A model generated the notes under the pieces. The model had not been told where the DNA came from. It saw only the letters and a list, made by a program, of their open reading frames with translations, and searched no databases. Of a stretch of DNA of 64,000 bases, positions 16,921-27,124 are shown one piece after another. Origin of the DNA: Rhodoplanes sp963724735 (GTDB taxonomy: Bacteria; Pseudomonadota; Alphaproteobacteria; Rhizobiales; Xanthobacteraceae); the NCBI GenBank assembly GCA_963724735.1, contig CAVRVX010000026.1, positions 1 to 64,000 on the forward strand, in the 5' to 3' direction. The stretch's first letter is position 1; each line of letters begins with the position of its first letter. Position numbers and translations under genes: made by a program.

Positions 16921-19900
16921 TCACCGGTGCGCACCCTCGCCGATAATGGAGAACGGGCCCCAGATCGCTGGGTCGGCGTTACGCGGATCGGATTGATCGT
17001 CGAGAAGGGCGAGCATCGCCCGCTGCAAGGCCTCGGCGCGTCCAAGCCCCGGATTGGCGGCGAGAATGTCGAACGTCGTCGTCGTCAGCCGCGTCGCCGC
17101 GTTGGACTCCACCGCCCAATGCGAGACCAGCAGAGCCCGGGCGCCGGCATAGAAAAACGCGCGCGCCAGCCCCGAGAGGGCCTCGGCTCCCGGCTTCTCT
17201 CCGGCGATGGTGTTACAGGCGGAGAGCACGACCCAGTCGGCATTGAGCTTCAATTGAGCGATTTCGCTGGCGGTAAGAAGACCGTCGTCATCCTCCGTTT
17301 GCTGCGTCGGAATTGTCAGCGCAAGCGAGGGCTCGGCCAGTCCTTTGACGTCACCGGCGACAAGCCCGTGCGTGGCGAAGTAGATGATGCGAAAATCGTC
17401 GAGCGGGGTGTGCTTGACGGTGGTCTCACGCGCTTTCTCGCGCAATTTGAGGTCGCTCATCGGCGCCCCGACCTTTTGCGCGATCGACTTCAACTCGTCG
17501 GCGGTTTCCTCAAGCCGCGGCAGCGTTTCGCCGAGCTTTTTCCGGTCGACATTGGCGCCGCGCCAGAATTCGGAATAGGCGCGCGTGACGAGGCTGCGGC
17601 TCCTGCCGCGGTTTGCCGGCGGCCCCTGCGGCTCCTCCGGCCCGAAGATCGGATCGCCGAAGCCAAGCAGCGGCTTGCCGCCTCGGTCGCCCCGCGTCTG
17701 CGTGCGAAGCGCGCGGAGGCTTGCGACCGAGGGCAGCACGGTCACGGCATGCCGGCGGATCAGCCACGCAGCCTGCCGGTAACGGACGGCATCGGGCTCG
17801 CCCTGGGACGGCTCGCTCGGCTTATCGGTCACGAGCAGATGGAACGGGAGGGCGGTCAGGGGCCCGGAGGGCACGATCAGCAGATGCCGCTTGTTCTTGA
17901 TCAGGCTTTCGACCGGGCCGATCAGCGTCGAATAAAGCTCGTAGCCCGCAGCCGGGTCGAATTTCTCCGTCTTTCGGGCCGGGTCGGCATCGACGAAGAG
18001 GCCGCGCCGGAGCTGGAGCACCTTGTCGGCAAGGGCGTCGGCGCCGAGGGGGATGGTTTTCCAGGCATGGCCGTCCCGCGTGACGGCGAAGACATAGCTT
18101 TCGGACTCGCCGGGAAGAAGAAACACGAGCGCTTCTTCCGGCCCGAGCAATTGCTGGATCTCCTCCACCTTCATCGGGGTCGGGCGCGTGAGCGCCACAT
18201 AACCGCTGAACTCCTTCTGCAGACGGGCGGAATTGTCGTTGAGCTTGCGGTCGGTGTCGGCCATCTGCCGCCGGATATTGGCGATGACGGCCGAATTTTC
18301 GGGCGTGCTCGGCTGCGCCAGCGCCTGGGTCAGGGCGCGGTCGCGCGACCGCCAGAGGGCGGTGAGGTCCTGGCTCTCGCGCACGAGGGCGGCGAGCGCG
18401 TCGCTGCCGGCTGACGAACGCACGCCCATTTGCTGGATCGCGGCGGCGGCGGAGGATTGATTCGCCCATTGAGCCGTTTCCAGAGCCTCCTGGCCGAGCG
18501 CAGACTCCGAGCCGAGATTGGACCGCGCCGCTTGCGCGACGCTTGCGAGGTGATTGATGAAAAAGCGGGACCGCTGTTCAACGAGGCCTCCGGCGCCGCC
18601 CGGGCCGGCCGGATCGGCCGCGGCATGCGCGAGCACGGCGGCGCTTGCCTTGCGCGAGTAGGACAGCCAGTCGCCGGGATTGTTGCGCGCCGAGCTCAGC
18701 AGAGCGAGCCGGTAAAGCACGCGGGCGGTCTCCGGATGGTTCGGTCCGCGCGTCTGCTCGTTGATCGCGAGCGCGCGGGTGAGGGCCGCGGCGGCTTCAT
18801 CGAAACGGCGCTGATGCTCGAACAACCGGGCCTGCGATACGAGCACGACGGCGACCGAGCCGTGATCGGGGCCGTATTTGTCGGTGAGAATGGCCAGCGC
18901 ACGCTTGAACTGCGGGTCGGCCTCGGAATAGCGGCCCTGGCCGTCATAGGCGACGCCAAGCTTGCGCACGACCTTGGCGGTATCGGGATTTTCCGGACCG
19001 AGCGTTTTTTCGACCACGTTCAGCGACCGTCGGGCGAAGGACTCGACGTCGCGGTAGCGGTCCTGGAATTCGTAAAGCGCGGCGAGATTATTGGCCACCG
19101 TCGCCGCCTGGGTCGAATTGGGACCGAACAGGTCTTCACGGATGCTGAGCGCCCGCTTGTAGAGCTGCTCGGCTTCCTCGTAACGCTCCTCGCCGACATA
19201 GACGAGGGCGAGGTTGTTCAAGGCGGTTGCGAGGTCAGGATTTTCTGGGGCCAAGCGCCTTTTGCCACATCTCGACCGCGCGCTGATACAGCCGGTCGGC
19301 CTCGGCATAGCGGCCCAACCGCTCGTAGAGGTGGGCGAGATTGTTGATATTGAAGGCGACATCCGGGTGGTTCGGACCGCGCACCTTCTCGTTGATCTCG
19401 CGGGCGCGGGCGAGGACCGTCTCGGCTTCGCTGTAGCGGCCTTCGTCTTCGTAGATCTTGGTCAGATTATTGAGGATGTCGGCGGCCTGGACGCTGTCGC
19501 GGCCGGCCGTCTGCTCGGCCATTTCGAGCGCTTTGTTATATTGGTCCTCGGCCTCGCGGTAACGCGCCTGGAACCGGTAGACGTCCCCCATATTCATCGT
19601 GAGCGTGGCCAAGGCCGCGCTCGGCCCTGTCCTCGCCGCAGTCGCCTCCAGCGCGTCCTTGAACAGCGTTTCGGCTTCGCCGTAGCGGCCCAGCAGGAGA
19701 TAAACTTTGGCGAGATTGGCGTTCGATTGGACCAGTTTCGGATCGCTCGCCGGCACGTTCTTTTTCAGCGTGTCCACGACCTGCTTGAACAAATGCCCGG
19801 CTTCAGGATAGCGACCCAGAGCCTGATTGGCGCGGCCGAGATCATTGAGCGCAAGAACGTAGGGAAGCGTGTTGACGCCCCCGCGTTTGGCGGCCGTTTC

Positions 19901-20080
19901 GTTCTTGACCGCTTCGTCATAAGCGTCCTGGTACCGGCCGGCGGCGTAGAGATCCTGGAACCGCTTCTGCGCGGCCGCGATGTCAAACCCCTGGGCCTTG
20001 GCCGGCGCCGATCCGAGCCAGAGGCCGAACGCAAAGACCATCACCAAAATTCCGACCAGCCGTGCGGTTCTCACATCCAT
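16921..20080 (-). pseudogene. Exported TPR-CHAT protease-like protein, single-base frameshift
   Basis: From ATG 20080: signal peptide (LVGILVMVFAFGLWLGSAPAKA), then at least eight tetratricopeptide units (for example AEADRLYQRAVEMWQKALGP, YEEAEQLYKRALSIREDLFG). A run of four C where three are expected (19247-19250 on the plus strand) shifts the frame inside a TPR. The second frame carries further TPRs, a coiled linker and a C-terminal CHAT domain with both catalytic residues in place: His in YFATHG and Cys in VLSACNT, followed by GARALLVSHWAVES. Corrected length 1052 residues. CHAT is a caspase/separase-like Cys peptidase fold; the target is unknown. Confidence 0.88.
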
Positions 20081-20470
20081 GTTCCCGACTAGGCGGCGTA
20101 TCGGTCGCATCCGGTCGATGTCAGGACTTGCCACCGACTGATGCAACGACGCCGCAGACGATCCCGAATTCCGGCGGCAAAGACTGCCGCAAGCCGCAAC
20201 GCGTGCCGCGCGCCAGAATCACCCGGCGCCCGCACGTTCCCCGCCCCATATGGTCAGCAAATCAGGCCATGGGAAGAACGGCTTGCAGTCGCACGCCGCT
20301 TCCGAGACCATCAGTGGCGACCAATAGGCCTGCGGTTCAAAAAAGGAAATGGCGGCATCGCCGCGCGGCAAGTGCGCCGTATGCAAGATTTTGCAGCGGC
20401 TTATGCGGCTTGCGGCTTGCCGGGCGGCGCCTCCGCACGGCATTTTGATGGCGCGGAAAGCCATGGAGCG
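20081..20470. other. Gene-free stretch
   Basis: Between the TPR-CHAT gene and the GIY-YIG gene. Frames are open on both strands without a ribosome site or a recognisable domain. I see nothing certain here. Confidence 0.4.
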
Positions 20471-21004
20471 ATGGTTTTGGATCGAGCAAAGCCGAGGGAG
20501 AGGAGCGAGGCCATTTTGGCTGCGTTGCCGGTGGCGCGCGGCTATCCGGGCCTCGTCCAAACAGCCGCAGATATTCCCGACCTCGCCGGCGCCTATATCC
20601 TGGTGATCGATCTTGCCGAGCCCGTCAGGGTTACGATCGGCGGACACACCTGGAGGTTGGAATCCGGCCGCTATCTCTACTGCGGCTCGGCGCACGGACC
20701 GGGCGGCCTGCGCGCGCGGGTCGCGCGACATATGCGGCGCGGCAAGCCGGTGCGCTGGCACGCGGATCAACTGACCGAGCGCGGCCGCGTTCGCGGCGCC
20801 TTGATCTTTCCGGGGCGCCGCGAATGTGCGCTTGCCGCGCGGCTGGCGCACCTGCCCGTGCCCATCCCTGGCTTCGGCAGTTCCGATTGCCGGCGTTGCG
20901 CAAGCCACCTCTTTGCGTGGCCTGAAGGCGCGCCGCCATGGCCCGCTCTCCGGCGGCGCGGAGAGCGCAGGATACAGAGGAGCGGACCCGCGCCACGGCG
21001 CTGA
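20471..21004 (+). CDS. DUF123 / GIY-YIG nuclease-family protein
   Basis: 177 residues from the ATG at 20471, which has GGAGCG just upstream. The core is a compact DUF123-type GIY-YIG domain: GAYILVIDL as the first strand (GIY position), GRYLYCGSAHGPGGLRARVARHMRR with YCG at the YIG position and the conserved Arg helix, then KPVRWHADQLT. Archaeal relatives are fused to endonuclease III. C-terminal Cys residues (SSDCRRCASHLF) could bind metal. Nuclease activity is not proven for this branch. A longer upstream extension is open but looks non-coding. Confidence 0.82.
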   Translation: MVLDRAKPRERSEAILAALPVARGYPGLVQTAADIPDLAGAYILVIDLAEPVRVTIGGHTWRLESGRYLYCGSAHGPGGLRARVARHMRRGKPVRWHADQLTERGRVRGALIFPGRRECALAARLAHLPVPIPGFGSSDCRRCASHLFAWPEGAPPWPALRRRGERRIQRSGPAPRR

Positions 21005-21167
21005 CGCGGGCTTATACTCGTCCTCGCAATTTATTGACTCGCCATGCGCAAGCTTGACCCGCGCATCCACCTTAAAAAGCCAAGTTATCTCAGAAAGATG
21101 GATTGCCGGGTCAAGCCCGGCAATGACGACGCGGAGAGTTCGGAGGCGTGATCCTCGGGCTTAGGCC

Positions 21168-22841
21168 TCAGGCGGTCGCCGCGAGCGGCTTGCGCTCGCC
21201 GCCCCCCAGCGCCTGGCTGACGATCGCCTGCGCCTCGGTGACGATCGCCTGCAAGTGCTTCTCGTCGCGGAAGCTTTCCGCATAGATCTTGTAGATGTTC
21301 TCGGTGCCGGACGGCCGCGCTGCGAACCAGCCGCTCTTGGTCACGACCTTCAGCCCGCCGATGGGAGCGTCATTGCCGGGCGCATTGGTCAGCTTCGCCG
21401 TGATCGCGTCGCCGGCGAGCGTGCTCGCCGCCACCGCCGCCGGCGACAGCTTGGCGAGCCGCGCCTTTTCCTCGGGCGTCGCCGCTGCGTCGATCCGGGT
21501 ATAGAGCGGGGCGCCGAACTCCGCCGTCAGCTCGCGGTAATGCTCGCCGGGATCCTTGCCGGTGCGGGCGGTGATCTCCGCGGCGAGGAGATCCATGATG
21601 ATGCCGTCCTTGTCGGTGGTCCAGGCGGCGCCGTCCTTGCGCAGGAAGCTCGCGCCGGCGCTTTCCTCGCCGCCGAAGCACATGGTGCCTTCGATCAGCC
21701 CGGGGACGAACCATTTGAAGCCGACCGGCACCTCCGACAGCCTGCGGCCGAGCTTGGCCACGACGCGGTCGATCATGCTGCTGCTCACCAGCGTCTTGCC
21801 GACAGCCGCCGCGGCCGGCCAGCCGGGACGATGGGTGAGGAGATAGCGGATGGCGACGGCGAGGTAGTGATTGGGGTTCAGCAGGCCGGTGCCCGGCGTG
21901 ACGATGCCGTGGCGGTCCGAGTCGGTGTCGTTGCCGAAGGCGACCTGGTAGGCGTCCTTCAGGCGGACGAGGCTCGCCATCGCGTAGGGGCTCGAGCAGT
22001 CCATGCGAATCTTGCCGTCGTGATCGACCGTCATGAAGGCGAAGCGCGGATCGACCGCTTTGTTCACGACGTCGATATTGAGGCCATAGCGGGCGTTGAT
22101 CGGCTCCCAGTACTGGAGCGACGCGCCGCCGAGCGGGTCGACGGCGAGCTTCAGCTCGGCCGCCTTGATCGCGTCCATGTCGAGCACGTTGACGAGGTCG
22201 TCGACATAGGGCTGCACGAAATCCTGCTGCTGCGTGGTCGCGGCCTTCAGCGCGTTCTCATACGGCATGCGCCGAATGGCGGCGGCGCCTTCGCGCAGCA
22301 GCGCATTCGCCCTGTTCTCGATCCATTTGGTGGCGTCGGTGTCGGCCGGGCCGCCGTGCGGCGGGTTGTATTTGAAGCCGCCATCCTCGGGCGGGTTGTG
22401 CGAGGGCGTCACCACGACGCCGTCCGCCAGATGGTCCTTGCGCCCGCGATTATAGGCAATGACCGCACGCGAAATGACCGGGGTGGGGGTGAAGCCATCC
22501 CCGCGCTGGATCGCCGTCGTCACTCCGTTGGCCGCGAAAACCTCCAAAGCGGTGCGCTGCGCCGGGCCGGAAAGGGCATGCGAGTCCTTGCCGAGCAGCA
22601 GCGGACCGTCGATGCCTTCGCCGGCGCGGTACTCGCAGATGGCCTGGGAGACCGCGAGAATATGGGCTTCGTTGAACGAGCCGGCGAGAGACGAGCCGCG
22701 GTGTCCGCTCGTTCCAAAAGAGACGCGCTGGGTCGCGTCTTCAGGGTCGGGTTTGCGCTCATAATAGGCGCGCTCCAAGCGCGCGAGATCGACCAGCAGC
22801 TCCGGCGGGGCGAGCTTGCCGGCTAGGGGGGAAATTGCCAT
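21168..22841 (-). CDS. pgm: Alpha-D-glucose phosphate-specific phosphoglucomutase
   Basis: 557 residues, full length for bacterial Pgm. The N-terminus shows FGTSGHRGSS near 42-51, the phosphoserine loop TPSHNPPEDGGFKYNPP with Ser147, the metal loop GNDTDSDRHGIV, the sugar loop GGEESAG and the C-terminal phosphate-binding RPSGTENIYKIYAE. It interconverts glucose-1-phosphate and glucose-6-phosphate in the cytoplasm, feeding glycogen and nucleotide-sugar synthesis. It stands alone, with no glg genes nearby. Confidence 0.96.
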   Translation of the reverse strand: MAISPLAGKLAPPELLVDLARLERAYYERKPDPEDATQRVSFGTSGHRGSSLAGSFNEAHILAVSQAICEYRAGEGIDGPLLLGKDSHALSGPAQRTALEVFAANGVTTAIQRGDGFTPTPVISRAVIAYNRGRKDHLADGVVVTPSHNPPEDGGFKYNPPHGGPADTDATKWIENRANALLREGAAAIRRMPYENALKAATTQQQDFVQPYVDDLVNVLDMDAIKAAELKLAVDPLGGASLQYWEPINARYGLNIDVVNKAVDPRFAFMTVDHDGKIRMDCSSPYAMASLVRLKDAYQVAFGNDTDSDRHGIVTPGTGLLNPNHYLAVAIRYLLTHRPGWPAAAAVGKTLVSSSMIDRVVAKLGRRLSEVPVGFKWFVPGLIEGTMCFGGEESAGASFLRKDGAAWTTDKDGIIMDLLAAEITARTGKDPGEHYRELTAEFGAPLYTRIDAAATPEEKARLAKLSPAAVAASTLAGDAITAKLTNAPGNDAPIGGLKVVTKSGWFAARPSGTENIYKIYAESFRDEKHLQAIVTEAQAIVSQALGGGERKPLAATA

Positions 22842-23118
22842 CGGATGAGTCCTCGGATCGAAAAGTCGGTCAATCTAACGCGGGGGCGGGGCCTGGCATA
22901 ACAGATTTCGCGGGCTGCGAGCCAGCTGAACGAGCTCGCGTGACCACCGTTTTCGCGCCATTCTTCTCGGGTAAGGGTAAGGCGACCCAGCCGGCCGTTT
23001 TCGCTGGCCGAAACGGGTTTCAGGCGCCGCCGGGTGGAATGACCCGGTTCGTCCGAGGCCGCCGGTTTTCCAAAGCGGCGTCCGCGTGGTATACCGCGGC
23101 AAGACCGGAGAACTGTTG

Positions 23119-24894
23119 ATGTCGACGCCCGCCGTGCCAAGCGCGAGCTGCAGACGTTTTTGTCTGATTCTGGTGAAACCGACCCATTATGACGACGACG
23201 GCTACGTCATCCAGTGGTTTCGCTCGGCCATTCCGTCCAACTCGCTCGCCTGCCTTTATGGCCTCGCCCGCGACCTGGCGGATCGACGCGTGCTCGGCGA
23301 CGACGTCGACTTCGATATTCACGCGTTGGACGAAACCAACACGCGCATCCGCCCGGAGCGGTTGGCGCGGCTGGTGAGGGGCGCCGACGCCGGCATGGTC
23401 ATGCTGGTCGGCGTGCAGTCGAACCAGATCCCGCGCGCGCTCGACATCGCCCGTCCGCTGCGCGCCATGGACATCCAGGTCGGCATCGGCGGTTTCCATG
23501 TGTCCGGCGTCATCTCGATGATCGGGGGCGACGACGACGCCTTGCGCGAAGCGCAGGCGCTGGGCGTCTCGATCTTCGCCGGCGAGGCGGAAGGGCGGCT
23601 CGAAGAGGTATTGCGCGACGCCAATGCGGGCGCCCTCAAGCCGCTCTACAATTTCATGGAGGATCTGCCCGGCATCTCCGGCGTGCCCATTCCGTTCCTC
23701 GGACGCGAGCGCGTCACCCGCACGGCCGGCGCGATCACGAGCTTCGACGCCGGCCGCGGCTGTCCCTTTCAGTGCTCGTTCTGCACCATCATCAACGTGC
23801 AGGGGCGCGTGTCGCGTCGGCGCACGCCCGACGACATCGAGACGATCGTGCGCGAGAACATCGCCCAGGGCCTGTCGCGCTTCTTCATCACCGACGATAA
23901 TTTCGCCCGCAACAAGGATTGGGAGTCGATCCTCGACCGGCTGATCCATTTGCGCGAAGTCGAGCGCATGGATTTCAGCTTCATCATCCAGGTCGACACG
24001 CTCTGCCACCGTACCCCCGGCTTTATCGAAAAATGCCGGCGCGCGGGCGTGAAGCGGGTGTTCATCGGGCTTGAGAACATCAATCCGGACAACCTGGCCG
24101 GGGCGAAGAAGAAGCAGAACAAGATCACCGAATACCGGACGATGCTGCTCGCCTGGCAGCATGTCGGCATTCTGACCTATGCCGGCTACATCATCGGTTT
24201 TCCCGGCGATACGCCCGAATTGGTGGCGCGCGAGATCGAAATCATCAAGCGCGAGCTGCCGGTCGACGTGCTGGAGTTCTTCTATCTCACCCCGCTGCCT
24301 GGCTCGGAGGACCACCAGAAGCTCCACCGCGTGGGCGCCTGGATGGATCCCGATCTCAACAAATACGACTTGTTCCACATCACGACCGACCATCCCCGCA
24401 TGTCGCGCGAGGAATGGACGACGGCCTATCAGGAGGCCTGGAACAGCTTCTATTCGACTGAGCACGTGACGACGGTGATGCGGCGGGCCGCGGCGCTGCA
24501 CTCGTTCGGCGCCACCTTGTTTGCGATCACCTGGTTCAAGTGCTCGATCGAGATCGAGAACGTGCATCCGCTGGAAAGCGGGTTCCTGCGCATGAAATTC
24601 CGCCGCGATCGCCGCCCGACGCTGCCGCGCGAGCCGGTCTGGTCGTTCTATCCGAAATTCCTCCTCGAAACCGTCGTCAAGAACGCGCGCTGGGCTTACA
24701 CCTATCTGCGGCTGCGCCGGATCTATCTCCGCATCAAGCACGATCCCAAGCGCTACGAGTATCGCGATCTGGCGATCACGCCGGTGACCGACGATGAGAC
24801 CGGCTCGCGCGAACTGTTCCAGAACGCCGCCGCGCAGGCCTTTGTCGATCAGCAGCGGCGGCTGAAGGAAATCCGCGAAGGCGCAGCGGCGTGA
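23119..24894 (+). CDS. B12-binding-domain radical SAM enzyme
   Basis: 591 residues from the ATG at 23119 (GGAG eight bases upstream). The N-terminal 170 residues form a Rossmann-like cobalamin-binding-type domain; the radical SAM domain carries the cluster motif Cys215-x3-Cys219-x2-Cys222 (GRGCPFQCSFC), a following GGE-like SFDAGRG context and a GFPGDTPELVAREIEIIK strand-helix. The C-terminal about 150 residues, rich in Arg/Trp/Tyr, are typical of the large family related to hopanoid and lipid-modifying enzymes. The cobalamin-ligand DxHxxG is not evident. Substrate unknown. Followed 129 bp later by a six-TM protein on the same strand. Confidence 0.88.
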   Translation: MSTPAVPSASCRRFCLILVKPTHYDDDGYVIQWFRSAIPSNSLACLYGLARDLADRRVLGDDVDFDIHALDETNTRIRPERLARLVRGADAGMVMLVGVQSNQIPRALDIARPLRAMDIQVGIGGFHVSGVISMIGGDDDALREAQALGVSIFAGEAEGRLEEVLRDANAGALKPLYNFMEDLPGISGVPIPFLGRERVTRTAGAITSFDAGRGCPFQCSFCTIINVQGRVSRRRTPDDIETIVRENIAQGLSRFFITDDNFARNKDWESILDRLIHLREVERMDFSFIIQVDTLCHRTPGFIEKCRRAGVKRVFIGLENINPDNLAGAKKKQNKITEYRTMLLAWQHVGILTYAGYIIGFPGDTPELVAREIEIIKRELPVDVLEFFYLTPLPGSEDHQKLHRVGAWMDPDLNKYDLFHITTDHPRMSREEWTTAYQEAWNSFYSTEHVTTVMRRAAALHSFGATLFAITWFKCSIEIENVHPLESGFLRMKFRRDRRPTLPREPVWSFYPKFLLETVVKNARWAYTYLRLRRIYLRIKHDPKRYEYRDLAITPVTDDETGSRELFQNAAAQAFVDQQRRLKEIREGAAA

Positions 24895-25023
24895 CCTGAA
24901 GTGCCTTCCTCACGCGCGACGCGATAGACTATCGCTCGTCGCCTCTGCACGGCCGTATTAAATGCGGCCGTCCCCTAAATTTGATTCCCTTGCGATCAGC
25001 TCATCCGACAGCCGGTTTCCCTG

Positions 25024-25944
25024 ATGCCTGACGGCTCCCGAGCGAGGTCCGTGATCGAGACGATACGGCCGTTCCGCTGGCGCATCGCGGTCACCTATGC
25101 GCTGACCGTCAGCGAGGACCTGCTGGCGCTGTCCTATCCGTGGGCCACGGGGATCGCGATCAACGGTCTGCTGGCGCACGATTATCGGATGATCGCGCCG
25201 GTGATGATCGCCTGGTTGCTGCACACCGCGATCGGCTGCGTCCGCCAGCTCTACGACACGCGCCTCTACACCAAGATCTACAACGCCATCGTGATCGATA
25301 CGGTGCTGCGCCAGCGTCAGTCCGGCGTCGAACCCACCAAGGTGGCGGCGCGCTCGGCCATGTCGCGCGAGTTCGTGACCTTTTTCGAAAAGGACATGCC
25401 GGTCGTCCTCAACACGCTGGTGAGCATCGTCGGCTCCGCCGCCATCCTGTTCTACTACGACCTCGTGATCGGCGTGGTCGCCGCGTCGCAGTTCATCCCG
25501 GTCGCCATCCTCAACCGCAGCTACATGCGGCGCTCGCTGATGCTCAACGAGGGGCTCAACAACCAGCTCGAGCACGAGGTCCGGGTGATCGAGGCGGCGC
25601 AGGAGGGCGCCGTCACCCGCCATTTCGCCGAGGTGCGCGCCTGGCGCGTCAAGCTCTCCGACGCCGACGCCTTCAACTGGACGGCGATCGAGGCGCTGTC
25701 GATCCTGGTGTTCCTCCTGGTGCTGCTGCGCGTCGCCTACATGCCGAATGCCGACGTCGGCGCCATCTTTGCGATCTTCGTCTATGTCTGGCACGTGATG
25801 GAAAAGCTCGACATGATGCCGACGATCGTTCAGCAGCTCATGCGCCTCAAGGACATCCGCCGCCGCATCGAGGCGGGGAACGCGATCGATGTCATAGGCG
25901 CGCAAATCGAGCGCACCAGCCCCGACAAGAGCGGGCCGCCCTGA
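25024..25944 (+). CDS. ABC-type six-transmembrane domain without an ATPase domain
   Basis: 306 residues with membrane segments near residues 20-50, 55-75, 130-150, 152-170, 220-240 and 245-265, arranged like the exporter TMD of ABC half-transporters. The coupling-helix regions (SAMSREFVTFFEKDMPVVLN, EVRVIEAAQEGAVTRHFAEVRAWRVKL) are kept, but the protein stops before any Walker A/B domain, and no ATPase gene follows. It matches the annotated class of ABC six-TM-domain proteins. It may pair with an ATPase elsewhere or work without one. Same strand as the radical SAM gene; possible operon. Confidence 0.82.
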   Translation: MPDGSRARSVIETIRPFRWRIAVTYALTVSEDLLALSYPWATGIAINGLLAHDYRMIAPVMIAWLLHTAIGCVRQLYDTRLYTKIYNAIVIDTVLRQRQSGVEPTKVAARSAMSREFVTFFEKDMPVVLNTLVSIVGSAAILFYYDLVIGVVAASQFIPVAILNRSYMRRSLMLNEGLNNQLEHEVRVIEAAQEGAVTRHFAEVRAWRVKLSDADAFNWTAIEALSILVFLLVLLRVAYMPNADVGAIFAIFVYVWHVMEKLDMMPTIVQQLMRLKDIRRRIEAGNAIDVIGAQIERTSPDKSGPP

Positions 25945-25965
25945 CGGCGCCACACCTGCTTCGCC

Positions 25966-26175
25966 TCAGTAACCGACCCGACGTTCGCTAGCGCGGGCGA
26001 GCGCCGTCGCCGCGCGCTTCGAGGCCGAGCCCTTCGCAGCCTTGAGATTGATCGCCAGCTCGTATTTGGTCGGTGCGTGCACCGGTAGGTCGGAAGGCTT
26101 CTCGCCCCTGAGGATGCGATCGACATACGAAGCTGAACACCCGCTGGGTTCGGTGGCCGATTTTGTTATCGGCAT
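25966..26175 (-). pseudogene. C-terminal relic of an ABC substrate-binding protein
   Basis: The minus strand reads ASYVDRILRGEKPSDLPVHAPTKYELAINLKAAK, the near-C-terminal signature of the COG2984-type substrate-binding proteins abundant in this order. The following 25 residues diverge from the family. The gene's N-terminal relic lies at 27125-27354 on the same strand, and the middle has been replaced by the hydrolase gene at 26175-27050. Confidence 0.75.
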
Positions 26176-27050
26176 CAGGCCGGCGTGCTCCGCGGCCCTG
26201 GCATGGCCAGGATTAACCGCGCCACCTGCTCCGGCTCATCCAGTTGGACGAAGTGTCGAGCGCCCGGGATCAGGAATAGTTCGGAGTCCGGGAGGAACTC
26301 GTGGAACGTCCGGGCGACACCGCTGTTCAGGGAAGGATCGGCGTCGCCGAAAATGATCCGGACCGGGCGTTTGAACTCTTTCAGCTTGGGGATCATTTGT
26401 GTGCGCGACCGGACCATGGGCAATAAGTCTTCGTTCAGTCGAAAGAAGGCAGGGCGAGCACTCGGCGTGGCGTCGAACTGTTGATACAGCAGCGGCACGA
26501 ACTCACGTCTGACATCCGCGTCTCGGATAAAGCTCCCGACCTGCCACCAGTACATCCGGCGGAAGAGCCAGTTCCCGAACATCCGCGACACAGGCCTCGC
26601 GACGCTTCTGATCACGGGCGTGGAGAAGAGCCAGATCGCCTCCGGCCGCCGGAGCGTCGGCATTTCGCAGTAGTACGTGTTCAACAACACCAGCGCGGCG
26701 ACGCGCTCGGGGTGGGCCAGTGCCCAGTCGATGGCCGGTGGGCCCGAGGCGTCGTGCGCGACGAGGACGACTTGCTCGAGCCCCAGTTGGGTGATGACAG
26801 CGTCGAGGTCACCGACTTGATTGTCGGTGGTGTAAGGGTGGCCGGACGGCTTATCCGAACTGCCCCACCCCAGAAAATCAAATAGCACGACCCGGCGCGG
26901 CGGCGAAAGGTGAGGAGACAGACGGTCGTAGAGATGTACGTTGTCCGGGAACCCGTGCATGAGAATAATCGCCGGTTCCGCCCCGGAGTGGTCTCGGACG
27001 TAGATCCGGTGTTGGTCCCGCTGAACAAATGTCTCTTGGTAGGCCATCAT
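26175..27050 (-). CDS. Alpha/beta hydrolase, haloalkane dehalogenase / epoxide hydrolase-like
   Basis: 291 residues from the ATG at 27050. Alpha/beta-hydrolase landmarks: oxyanion HGFPDN at about 32-37, FDFLGWGSSDKP, nucleophile elbow VAHDASG with Asp rather than Ser as nucleophile, a cap domain rich in Arg/Trp, then IIFGDADPSL and the catalytic His in GARHFVQLDEPEQVA. An Asp nucleophile is what epoxide hydrolases and haloalkane dehalogenases use. Substrate unknown. The gene lies between the two ends of a broken ABC-binding-protein gene, so it was acquired by insertion or replacement. Confidence 0.85.
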   Translation of the reverse strand: MMAYQETFVQRDQHRIYVRDHSGAEPAIILMHGFPDNVHLYDRLSPHLSPPRRVVLFDFLGWGSSDKPSGHPYTTDNQVGDLDAVITQLGLEQVVLVAHDASGPPAIDWALAHPERVAALVLLNTYYCEMPTLRRPEAIWLFSTPVIRSVARPVSRMFGNWLFRRMYWWQVGSFIRDADVRREFVPLLYQQFDATPSARPAFFRLNEDLLPMVRSRTQMIPKLKEFKRPVRIIFGDADPSLNSGVARTFHEFLPDSELFLIPGARHFVQLDEPEQVARLILAMPGPRSTPA

Positions 27051-27124
27051 CCCTCGGGACGGAGTGTCACACAACAAATCGCGCTTGAGCTGCGGGGTGC
27101 GGCCGCTCCGGGCGGAGGGAGTCA

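Noticed and set aside
16819..18414. 531-codon open frame on the plus strand
   Set aside because: It is antisense to the CHAT half of the TPR-CHAT gene, has no domain and is Arg/Gly-rich as expected for the complement of a GC-rich gene.
21255..22826. 523-codon open frame on the plus strand
   Set aside because: Exact antisense of pgm, with no similarity to any family and no ribosome site.
23020..24741. 573-codon open frame on the minus strand
   Set aside because: Antisense of the B12-type radical SAM gene; low-complexity composition of His/Asp/Arg.
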